The notes beneath the pieces are model-generated. The model was not told the DNA's origin, searched no databases, and saw nothing but the letters and a program-made list of their open reading frames with translations. Of a stretch of DNA of 64,000 nt, positions 16,517-23,839 are shown piece after piece. Position 1 is the stretch's first letter, and each line of letters begins with the position of its first letter. The stretch is from Clostridiales bacterium. Lineage in GTDB: Bacteria; Bacillota; Clostridia; Oscillospirales; Oscillospiraceae. Both the position numbers and the translations under genes were made by a program. The DNA lies in contig JAAYBD010000042.1 in assembly GCA_012719035.1 (NCBI GenBank), positions 20,520 through 84,519 on the forward strand, in the 5' to 3' direction.

Positions 16517-17812
16517 ATGAATAATACCAACTGGAAGAAAAATGTGATATTATTTCTTGTCAGTCAGGCGATTACGCTCTTCGGCTCGTCGATTGTACAG
16601 TTTGCCATTGTTTGGTACGTTACTAAGCAGACACAATCAGGCGTTATGATGATGCTTATGATCCTTTGCAGCTTTTTGCCGCAGATACTCGTTTCGCTTT
16701 TTGCGGGAGTATGGGCGGACAGGTACAGCCGAAAACTGATGATTGCTTTAGCCGATGGCTGCATTGCAGTGGCTACCCTTGTGCTTGCCTTCATTATAAT
16801 GAGAAGCGACGACTTTATTTGGGCGCTGCTTATAATATCGGCGATCCGCTCAGTCGGAGCCGGTATACAGATGCCGGCTGTGAATGCGGCGATACCGCAG
16901 ATAGTTCCGCAGGAAAAGCTGATGAAGATAAGCGGCATAAACAGCAGCATGCAGTCGATAATAAACCTTGTCACGCCCGCAGTAGCCGCCGCAGTGCTTA
17001 AATGGGGCGCCTTTGAGCATATCATGTTTATTGATGTGCTGACAGCGGCGATAGGAATTTCTGTTTTGACGATATTCGTGCCTATTCCGAGGCTTGAAAA
17101 GACGGAAAAGCTTGAAAAAACTGGATACTTCGATGACCTGAAGGCGGGAGTCAGCTACACCATGAGCGATAGCTTTTTGCGAAAAGTGCTTGTTATAAGC
17201 GGAGTGTTCTGCTTCCTTATCGTTCCTGCGGCGTTTCTGAATGTTCTTATGGTCACACGTATATTTGGCGCTGATTTTGCAGTTGACGATTATACGTATC
17301 TGACCTTGAATGAGATGGCGTTCTTTATCGGTGCTTTGTTAGGAGGTCTTGCCATCGGGGCATGGGGCGGTTTCCCAAACCGGCTGAAAACGCTTGGCTA
17401 CGGCGGTCTGGTGTTTGGAATTACAACGATAGCAATCGGCGTTGTCGATGTTTTCTGGGTATACCTTGTGATCATGCTTATTACGGGTTTTGCAATGCCT
17501 TTCAATAATGTTCCGTTTATGGTGCTTTTACAGGAAAAGGTAGACCCCGACAAGCAAGGAAGGGTATTTTCGCTCATGCAGATTATTAGTTCTTTCGTTA
17601 TGCTGCTCGGAATCAGTGTTTTCGGTCCGCTTGCAGATGTCATGCCTATTCAGTGGCTTATGATAGGCTCCGGAATAGGACTTATATTGATGACGATTGC
17701 AGTATTTAGCTGGAAGAGTTTTTACCGCGAAGGGGTTATGGTGAAACCAAGTCCTGAGAACGTTGGTGATGACTCCGCTCTCCGCGAACCCGGCGATTTT
17801 GGCAACCTATAA
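16517..17812 (+). CDS. MFS transporter (macrolide-efflux/EntS-like)
   Basis: A 431-residue membrane protein with 12 predicted helices. The first helix is VILFLVSQAITLFGSSIVQF and the cytoplasmic loop 2-3 has the major-facilitator motif GVWADRYSRKLMI (about 64-76). The overall pattern matches the MefA/EntS-like multidrug group. The start at 16517 follows a GGGAG site. It is monocistronic, ending at a strong hairpin. The substrate is unknown. Confidence 0.88.
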   Translation: MNNTNWKKNVILFLVSQAITLFGSSIVQFAIVWYVTKQTQSGVMMMLMILCSFLPQILVSLFAGVWADRYSRKLMIALADGCIAVATLVLAFIIMRSDDFIWALLIISAIRSVGAGIQMPAVNAAIPQIVPQEKLMKISGINSSMQSIINLVTPAVAAAVLKWGAFEHIMFIDVLTAAIGISVLTIFVPIPRLEKTEKLEKTGYFDDLKAGVSYTMSDSFLRKVLVISGVFCFLIVPAAFLNVLMVTRIFGADFAVDDYTYLTLNEMAFFIGALLGGLAIGAWGGFPNRLKTLGYGGLVFGITTIAIGVVDVFWVYLVIMLITGFAMPFNNVPFMVLLQEKVDPDKQGRVFSLMQIISSFVMLLGISVFGPLADVMPIQWLMIGSGIGLILMTIAVFSWKSFYREGVMVKPSPENVGDDSALREPGDFGNL

Positions 17813-17818
17813 AAATAT

Positions 17819-17850
17819 AAAGACCTTGCAGTGTACACTGCAAGGTCTTT
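17819..17850 (+). terminator. Hairpin terminator after the MFS gene
   Basis: A 32-base perfect palindrome with arms AAAGACCTTGCAGTGT and ACACTGCAAGGTCTTT (17819-17850). The downstream T-run is provided by the arm itself. The remaining bases to 18091 are AT-rich and hold only the GGGAGGG ribosome site of the next gene. Confidence 0.8.
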
Positions 17851-18091
17851 ATGCTTATGCAGAACAGTTTTTTATGGAAAGAGGGCGATTATTTCTAAAA
17901 AAACTCTCCTTGTGTGATGAAGTTACGGAAAAAGCCGATATGAAAATATAGACTAAAAATATAAATACTTTGGTATCTATAGAGACAGTGCTTCGGATAT
18001 AGGAACTTCTTGAAGCTGTACGGTCAAAAAACGATAGGTTTTTATAAACCGAGTTGCCATAATATTAACGAATTATCGGGAGGGAAACATT

Positions 18092-20545
18092 ATGAGCAAG
18101 GTTCTCATTATAGGAGGTGTCGCAGGCGGAGCGAGCTGCGCCGCCCGGCTTCGAAGACTGGACGAGGAAGCGGAAATTATTTTGTTTGAACGCGGAGAGT
18201 ATATTTCCTATGCCAACTGCGGTCTTCCTTACCATGTGGGCGATGTTATAAAGTCCCGCGATGCGCTGCTTCTGCAGACGCCTGCCGCCATGCGGGCAAA
18301 GTTCAATGTGGATGTGCGCGTAAAAAGCGAGGTCATTTCCATCGACCGGGAAAATAAAAACATTACTGTAAGGCGCGCGGAGTCAGGCGAAACTTATACC
18401 GAAAGCTATGATACGCTTGTAATATCAACAGGGTCGTCGCCTCTGCGCCCGCCAATTCCGGGAATCGATTCACCGCGCATACAGACCCTCTGGACGGTTC
18501 CAGATACAGACCGCATACGCCAATTTGTAAATGAAAACGGTGTGAAATCCGCGGCAGTCATCGGCGGCGGATTTATAGGACTGGAGATGGCGGAAAACCT
18601 CCGTCATATCGGGCTTTCGGTATCTATCATCGAAATGCTGGATCAGGTAATGGCACCGCTGGATTACGAGATGGCTCAGCTTCTGCATGAGAACATTGCC
18701 CAGAACGGTGTTCACCTGCATCTGGGCGACGGAGTGTCATCTTTCGCTGATTCGGGCGATAAAGTCGATATTACGCTGAAAAGCGGGAAAACCGTTTCGG
18801 CAGAGCTTGTTATACTGGCTATTGGCGTTCGTCCAAACGGGGAGCTTGCCCGTGACGCAGGACTTGATATGAACACGCGCGGCGGCATCATCGTGGACGA
18901 ATACCTCCGTACTTCTGACCCGAATATATATGCCGTGGGCGATGTTATAGAGGTTGAGGACTTTATTGATAAGAGCCGAACTATGATCCCCCTTGCCGGA
19001 CCTGCCAACAAGCAGGGGCGTATTGCGGCGGATAATATCGCGGGCGGCAATGAGAAATACGAAGGTACGCAGGGCACTTCTGTCGCAAAGGTGTTCGACT
19101 TGACTGCTGCAAGCACAGGTGCCAATGAAAAAACGCTTATTAAACGCGGACTCAAAAAAGGCGAAGATTACGAGAGCGTCATTATCACTCAAAACTCACA
19201 TGCCGGCTATTATCCCGGAGCGGTTCCTATCACCTTAAAACTTCTGTTCTCCAAGGACGGGAAACGCATTTTCGGTGCTCAGGCTGTAGGTGGTGATGGG
19301 GTGGATAAGCGCATAGACACCTTGGCTGTGACCATTCGCTTGGGCGGAAGCATCAGTGATTTGAAGTCTCTTGAGCTTGCCTACGCACCGCCGTATTCTT
19401 CGGCAAAAGACCCCGTCAACATGGCAGGCTTCACCGCGGAGAATGTCCTTAGCGGCAAAATTGCCTTTGCCCCTTGGGATGCTGTTGAGAAAAACAAGGA
19501 CGCTGTTCTGCTTGATGTGCGTGAAGACGCGGAACTGATGGCATATTCGGTCCCCGGCATAAAGCACATTCCGCTTGGACAGCTTCGCTCACGTCTTGGC
19601 GAGCTTGATAAGACAAAGGAAATAATAACTCTTTGTGCAATAGGCGTCCGCGCCTACAATGCCGCACGCATATTGAAAAATAACGGCTTTGAGAATGTTA
19701 AGATATATCCCGGCGGAACGCGCTTCTATCAGTCAACGCATTATGACGAAGGGAAATCTGCGGCATTTGATGCACCGGTTTCAGACAGCGGACATGTGGA
19801 TGTGAAAAATGTGCCGGTCGCTGCTATGCGGCTCGACTGCAGCGGTATGCAGTGCCCCGGTCCGATCATGAAAGTTTTTGAGACTATGAAGGACATGAAA
19901 GATGGCGGTGTTATGGAAGTCTCCGCTTCTGACCCGGGCTTTGTAAAGGACATCGGCGCATGGTGCAGACGTACGGGAAATACGCTGATAAGCAGCGAAA
20001 AACGCGGAAGCGACTATGTTGCATTAGTCAAAAAAGGCGGTGAGGCTTCTCCTGTCCAGACGGTGCAAAGCTCCGCTGACGGAAAGACTATCATTGTTTT
20101 TTCGGGCGATCTTGACAAGGTGCTCGCGAGCTTCATTATCGCAAACGGAGCGGCGGCTATGGGCAGACCTGTCACCATGTTCTTTACTTTCTGGGGGCTC
20201 AACGTGCTGCGCAAGCCCGAAAAGCAGAAGGTGAAAAAGACCTTTATGGAAAACATGTTCGGCTCCATGATGCCAAGGGGCAGCGGCAAGCTGAAGCTGT
20301 CAAAAATGAATATGGGCGGCATGGGGACAGCTATGATGAAGAAAATAATGCAGGACAAAAACGTGGATTCTCTTGAGACTCTCATCCGCAAAGCCATGCA
20401 GGCGGGCGTAAAAATCGTTGCCTGCACCATGAGCATGGATGTTATGGGAATCAAGGAAGAGGAACTCATCGAAGGTGTTGAGCTTGGCGGAGTCGGGGCA
20501 TATCTCGGAGACGCCGAGGAGTCCAATGTCAATCTCTTCATCTGA
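18092..20545 (+). CDS. Four-domain FAD/NAD-dependent CoA-disulfide (persulfide) reductase with rhodanese, TusA and DsrE domains
   Basis: An 817-residue fusion. Residues 1-445 are a pyridine-nucleotide-disulfide reductase of the CoA-disulfide reductase/NADH oxidase branch: FAD loop GGVAGGASCAARLRR, redox cysteine C43 in SYANCGLPYHVG, NAD loop near IGGGFIGLEMAENL. Next is a rhodanese domain (about 455-545) with active-site cysteine in ITLCAIGVRAYNAARIL, then a TusA-like domain with CSGMQCPGPIMK, then a C-terminal DsrE/DsrF-like domain starting TIIVFSGDLDKVLASF and containing KIVACTMSMDVMG. The family handles persulfide, polysulfide or CoA-disulfide sulfur. All catalytic cysteines I can identify are present. 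The gene is monocistronic, with GGGAGGG 7 bases before the ATG. Confidence 0.92.
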   Translation: MSKVLIIGGVAGGASCAARLRRLDEEAEIILFERGEYISYANCGLPYHVGDVIKSRDALLLQTPAAMRAKFNVDVRVKSEVISIDRENKNITVRRAESGETYTESYDTLVISTGSSPLRPPIPGIDSPRIQTLWTVPDTDRIRQFVNENGVKSAAVIGGGFIGLEMAENLRHIGLSVSIIEMLDQVMAPLDYEMAQLLHENIAQNGVHLHLGDGVSSFADSGDKVDITLKSGKTVSAELVILAIGVRPNGELARDAGLDMNTRGGIIVDEYLRTSDPNIYAVGDVIEVEDFIDKSRTMIPLAGPANKQGRIAADNIAGGNEKYEGTQGTSVAKVFDLTAASTGANEKTLIKRGLKKGEDYESVIITQNSHAGYYPGAVPITLKLLFSKDGKRIFGAQAVGGDGVDKRIDTLAVTIRLGGSISDLKSLELAYAPPYSSAKDPVNMAGFTAENVLSGKIAFAPWDAVEKNKDAVLLDVREDAELMAYSVPGIKHIPLGQLRSRLGELDKTKEIITLCAIGVRAYNAARILKNNGFENVKIYPGGTRFYQSTHYDEGKSAAFDAPVSDSGHVDVKNVPVAAMRLDCSGMQCPGPIMKVFETMKDMKDGGVMEVSASDPGFVKDIGAWCRRTGNTLISSEKRGSDYVALVKKGGEASPVQTVQSSADGKTIIVFSGDLDKVLASFIIANGAAAMGRPVTMFFTFWGLNVLRKPEKQKVKKTFMENMFGSMMPRGSGKLKLSKMNMGGMGTAMMKKIMQDKNVDSLETLIRKAMQAGVKIVACTMSMDVMGIKEEELIEGVELGGVGAYLGDAEESNVNLFI

Positions 20546-20604
20546 TATCGCGTAAAAATAGCGCAAAGCTATTTTGCCATAATACATCCCTTCTCTCCTC
20601 CAAA

Positions 20605-20649
20605 AGGTCAAAAGCCTGCAGCGCCGTATAACGGCGCTGCGGGTGACCT
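20605..20649 (+). terminator. Nested hairpin downstream of the persulfide reductase gene
   Basis: Outer arms AGGTCA (20605-20610) and TGACCT (20644-20649) enclose a strong inner stem GCAGCGCCGT (20618-20627) and ACGGCGCTGC (20631-20640), followed by GTTTTCGC. A smaller A/T stem (AAAATAGC/GCTATTTT, 20555-20575) precedes it. Probably a transcription terminator, though the U-tract is short. Confidence 0.6.
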
Positions 20650-20716
20650 GTTTTCGCACTGCAAAAAAACACTCTCCGAAGCCGCAGATGCAGCGGGACG
20701 CCTGTATCGAAATTTA

Positions 20717-20745
20717 TTGCTCTTTTTTCTACAATGTGGTATATT
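20717..20745 (+). promoter_or_regulatory. Candidate promoter of the TM1266-ABC operon
   Basis: TTGCTC (20717-20722) and TATATT (20740-20745) with a 17-base spacer. This would give a leader of about 120 bases before the start codon at 20877. Confidence 0.6.
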
Positions 20746-20826
20746 ATTGATGTAATTTACAAACCGTACTGACATCGAAGATGTATTTCTGAAATGGAAG
20801 GCAGTTGAGAATGGCAATTATGCTGT

Positions 20827-20853
20827 TTGCGCCTGCCCGGGCGCAATTTTTTA
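20827..20853 (+). terminator. Terminator-like hairpin inside the leader (putative attenuator)
   Basis: Stem TTGCGCC (about 20827-20833) and GGCGCAA (20840-20846), followed directly by a T-run, form an intrinsic terminator that ends only a few bases before the AAGGAGGG ribosome site (20860-20867). A terminator between promoter and first gene suggests transcription attenuation or a riboswitch. About 75 bases lie between the predicted transcript start and the hairpin; I could not match them to a known aptamer. Confidence 0.65.
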
Positions 20854-20876
20854 TTGTGAAAGGAGGGTTTGAGGCT

Positions 20877-21161
20877 ATGTGTGCCGCAGAATCTCAGGAG
20901 AATAGACTTGCCATGATAGCTATCGTAGTGGAAAACTACGACTCCGTTGAAAAGCTGAATAAGCTGCTGCACGACAACGGAAGATATATCATAGGACGCA
21001 CCGGGATACCCTGCAGGAACAGGGAAGTATCCCTTATCAGCGTAGCCATGGACGCTCCCGGTGACGTAATAAGCTCCCTGTCCGGAAAGCTCGGGATGCT
21101 CCCCGGTGTCAACGCAAAGACTGTTTATGCAAAGACTTCGCATCAGGGGGAACGGATTTAG
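20877..21161 (+). CDS. TM1266-family putative iron-only hydrogenase system regulator (ACT-like)
   Basis: A 94-residue protein of the family named after Thermotoga maritima TM1266. Characteristic segments are LAMIAIVVENYDSVEKLN, GRYIIGRTGIPCRNREVSLI and the closing APGDVISSLSGKLGMLPGV. The fold is ACT/NikR-C-like and family members accompany [FeFe]-hydrogenase genes; the function is not established. The ATG at 20877 is preceded by AAGGAGGG at 9 bases. It is followed, after 62 bases, by a NitT/TauT-type ABC transporter rather than by maturation genes, while the hydrogenase operon itself lies just beyond on the other strand. Confidence 0.88.
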   Translation: MCAAESQENRLAMIAIVVENYDSVEKLNKLLHDNGRYIIGRTGIPCRNREVSLISVAMDAPGDVISSLSGKLGMLPGVNAKTVYAKTSHQGERI

Positions 21162-21223
21162 CGGAGTTTAACGCAAATAGGTCTTATGTACGGCTTGATT
21201 TTGATTTTGAAAGGGAGAAGCAT

Positions 21224-22261
21224 ATGAAAAAGAACAAACTGACCATTGCACTGTGCCTTGTATTGGCACTGGCTCTGTTGGGCGGCTGCGCTCAGAAAGC
21301 CGCATCGCCTACAGATATTTCCGGAGACACAGTCTCCTCCGCGATTCCGTCGCCTGAGCAGGTTAAGGTGGCAGTAGCCGGTTTAGCAGGTCCCACCTCT
21401 ATAGGAATGATAAAAATGATTTCCGAAAAGGCGATGAACAGCGAAGAGTATGCGGTAAACTATGAAGTTGCTAACGCACCCGATGTCCTTACGGGAAAGC
21501 TGATAAGCGGCGAAATCCAGATAGCGGCGCTGCCTACTAATGCCGCATCGGTGCTTTACAACAAAACAGAAGGACAGGTTCAGTTCCTTGCACAGAACAC
21601 GCTCAGCGTCCTCTACCTTGTCGGAAAAGATGCGGCAGGTGTTTCCTCAATTAAGGACTTGGAGGGAAAAAACCTTGCTTTGAGCGGCAGCGGCAGTGTT
21701 CCCGAGTATGCCGTACAATACATTCTTGACAAAGCGGGAATCAAGGATTCCGTAACTCTCAATTTTTTGACAGACCACGCTTCCGTTGCGCAGACGCTGC
21801 TTGCAGGCGATGCGGAGCTTGCGATACTTCCACAGCCCTTTGTTACACAGGTTCTCTCAAAGAATGCGGATATGAAGATCCTGCTTGAAATCAACAAAGA
21901 GTGGGATAAGGCATCTGAGGGAAACAGCGTTCTCTCTATGGGCTGCCTTGCTGTACGCAAGGATTTTGCAGATGCAAACCCCGAATTTATAGCCGAGTTC
22001 TTAAAACAATATGAAGCTTCCGTAAAATTTGTTAACGAAAATCCGAAGGAAGCAGCTCAAATGGTGGCTGATGCAGGTATTATCGCCTCTGCCGAAGTCG
22101 TTGAAAAGGCGATACCTTATTGCAACATAGTTTACAAAAATGCACAGGATGCAAAGACGGAGATAAACGGATTTTTGCAAGTGCTTTATGATTTTAGTCC
22201 GGCGTCTGTAGGAGGAAAGCTGCCTGATGACGGCTTCTACTACGAATCGGTCAAACAGTAA
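21224..22261 (+). CDS. ABC transporter substrate-binding lipoprotein (NitT/TauT, NMT1/SsuA-like)
   Basis: A 345-residue exported lipoprotein. The signal peptide ends at a lipobox LLGGC (Cys about residue 23). The mature part matches the NMT1/SsuA-like type II binding fold: VAVAGLAGPTSIGMIKMI near the start, then the segment IAALPTNAASVLYNK and AILPQPFVTQVLS. Family ligands include taurine, alkanesulfonates, nitrate, thiamine precursors and pyrimidines, and sequence does not choose among them. It forms an operon with the permease and ATPase downstream and follows the TM1266-like gene. Confidence 0.88.
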   Translation: MKKNKLTIALCLVLALALLGGCAQKAASPTDISGDTVSSAIPSPEQVKVAVAGLAGPTSIGMIKMISEKAMNSEEYAVNYEVANAPDVLTGKLISGEIQIAALPTNAASVLYNKTEGQVQFLAQNTLSVLYLVGKDAAGVSSIKDLEGKNLALSGSGSVPEYAVQYILDKAGIKDSVTLNFLTDHASVAQTLLAGDAELAILPQPFVTQVLSKNADMKILLEINKEWDKASEGNSVLSMGCLAVRKDFADANPEFIAEFLKQYEASVKFVNENPKEAAQMVADAGIIASAEVVEKAIPYCNIVYKNAQDAKTEINGFLQVLYDFSPASVGGKLPDDGFYYESVKQ

Positions 22262-22262
22262 G

Positions 22263-23042
22263 ATGAAGGGCGAGAAAGCCAATTTGTCCCGACCCGCCTT
22301 CGCCATATGGCGAAGGCGGGTATTGGTAGTTATTTTGTGGACAGCAGTCTGGGAAATAATGTACCATATTATTGGCAGGGACATCTACTTTCCATCGCCC
22401 CTGTCCACAGTACAGACCTTTTTCGCCCTGATAACGGAAAAGGCAACATGGTCGACTATTGCGTACAGTGCATACAGGACGCTTTTTGCTCTTTGCGCTT
22501 CTGTGCTTTTGGGGATACTGTTCGGCATTGTCTGCGGACTGAGCCGCACGATGTATAACATTTTCAATCCCCTTGTCGTGGTTCTGAAATCCACACCCGT
22601 CGTATCTGTTATCATAATTGCTATAATATGGTTCCACTCTACCTATGTGCCTGTTTTTTCGGGGTTTTTGATGTGCTTTCCAATCGTATTCACAGGAACC
22701 GTAGCCGGAATCCGAAACACAGACCCAAAGCTTATAGAGATGTGCAGGTTTTACAAAGTCGGGCGTTTCGATACTTTGCGTTCCCTGTATCTGCGTTCCT
22801 CTGTGCCGTACATTAACGCTTCAGTCGTTTCCGCTATCGGTATCTGCTGGAAAGCTGTTGCGGCGGCAGAGGTTTTAAGCATGCCTGTGTTTTCGATTGG
22901 TGCGAAGCTTTATTTTGCAAAAACCTATCTTGATCCGGCTTCGCTTTTTGCGTGGACATTCATCATAATACTTCTGAGCTACTTTTTCGAAACAATTTAC
23001 GCTAAGGTGTCGGGATATGATAAAACTGGAAAATATCAGTAA
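22263..23042 (+). CDS. ABC transporter permease (NitT/TauT, SsuC-like)
   Basis: A permease of about 259 residues with roughly six membrane helices, starting with VLVVILWTAVWEIMYHIIG. The cytoplasmic coupling loop is seen near EMCRFYKVGRFDTLRSLYL, the EAA-like motif of SsuC-type permeases. The start is uncertain: ATG 22263 lies one base after the binding-protein stop but has no clear ribosome site, and an ATG at 22227 would overlap the upstream gene. Translational coupling is likely. It overlaps the ATPase gene by 26 bases. Confidence 0.85.
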   Translation: MKGEKANLSRPAFAIWRRRVLVVILWTAVWEIMYHIIGRDIYFPSPLSTVQTFFALITEKATWSTIAYSAYRTLFALCASVLLGILFGIVCGLSRTMYNIFNPLVVVLKSTPVVSVIIIAIIWFHSTYVPVFSGFLMCFPIVFTGTVAGIRNTDPKLIEMCRFYKVGRFDTLRSLYLRSSVPYINASVVSAIGICWKAVAAAEVLSMPVFSIGAKLYFAKTYLDPASLFAWTFIIILLSYFFETIYAKVSGYDKTGKYQ

Positions 23043-23742
23043 AGAATACGGCGGCAAGAATCTGTTTTCAAATTTTTCAGCCGAGTTTGAGGAGCACAGG
23101 GTTTCCTGCATCCTTGGAGCTTCCGGCGTGGGGAAAACAACGCTCATAAATTTTCTTGCAGGGCTGGTCACACCCGACAGCGGCAGGATAAATTTTTCGT
23201 CTGATACACCGCTGCGTGCTTCCTATGTTTTTCAGGAGCCGAGGCTTTTGCCTTGGTATAATGTTCATGACAACCTTGACCTTATTCTGAGGAATGCGCG
23301 TCCTCTAAGCAATGGGAAAAAAGTGAACAGACAAAAACTATACACAAAAGAAGAGCGTGCAAAACTTATAAAGCAGCAGCTTCGCCTCGTGGGTCTTGAA
23401 GATTACGAGTTCTCTGCGATCTCCGAGCTTTCGGGCGGCATGATCCAGAGAGTGGCTCTTTGCAGGGCGTTTTTGTATCCCGCTGATATCCTCTTGCTGG
23501 ACGAACCTTTCAAAGGACAGGACACGAGACTCAAGGAAGAACTGTACGAGACATTTTTCCGCTCATATGAAAATGACAGCATGCGCCGAACGGTGCTTTT
23601 TGTAACGCATGATATATCCGAAGCTCTGCGCCTTTCTGATGCTATCTATGTCCTTTCGGGAAGACCTGCGGGAATTGCTGGGAAATTTGAGCGCAGGGAA
23701 TTCGATGAGGACACTGAGAACAAAATAAAAGCATTAATCTAA
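23017..23742 (+). CDS. ABC transporter ATPase (NitT/TauT, SsuB-like)
   Basis: A 241-residue ATPase: Walker A GASGVGKTT (about 34-42), Q-loop YVFQEPRLLPWYNVHDNL, which is characteristic of the nitrate/sulfonate/taurine class, signature LSGGMIQRVALCR, Walker B ILLLDEPFKG and H-loop FVTHDISEA. The ATG lies 26 bases inside the permease gene. It is the last gene of the operon and is followed by a strong bidirectional terminator. Confidence 0.9.
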   Translation: MIKLENISKEYGGKNLFSNFSAEFEEHRVSCILGASGVGKTTLINFLAGLVTPDSGRINFSSDTPLRASYVFQEPRLLPWYNVHDNLDLILRNARPLSNGKKVNRQKLYTKEERAKLIKQQLRLVGLEDYEFSAISELSGGMIQRVALCRAFLYPADILLLDEPFKGQDTRLKEELYETFFRSYENDSMRRTVLFVTHDISEALRLSDAIYVLSGRPAGIAGKFERREFDEDTENKIKALI

Positions 23743-23753
23743 TAATCAAATAG

Positions 23754-23793
23754 AACATCCCCGTCCGATATTATCAGACGGGGATGTTTTTCT
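23754..23793. terminator. Bidirectional terminator between the ABC and hydrogenase operons
   Basis: Stem AACATCCCCGTC (23754-23765) and GACGGGGATGTT (23777-23788) with a T-run on the plus strand and A/T-rich flanks on both sides. It serves the convergent ABC (plus) and hydrogenase (minus) operons. Confidence 0.92.
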
Positions 23794-23839
23794 TTATTAA
23801 TTTATGTTTCCATATAGGAAAACACTTCTCGCAAATCCC

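Noticed and set aside
20752..20853. Thiamine, SAM, preQ1 or guanidine riboswitch in the leader of the TM1266-type gene
   Set aside because: None of the consensus cores I know (for example CTGAGA/ACCTGA of TPP, the preQ1 A-rich tail, the guanidine ACGR loops) is present in the expected arrangement.
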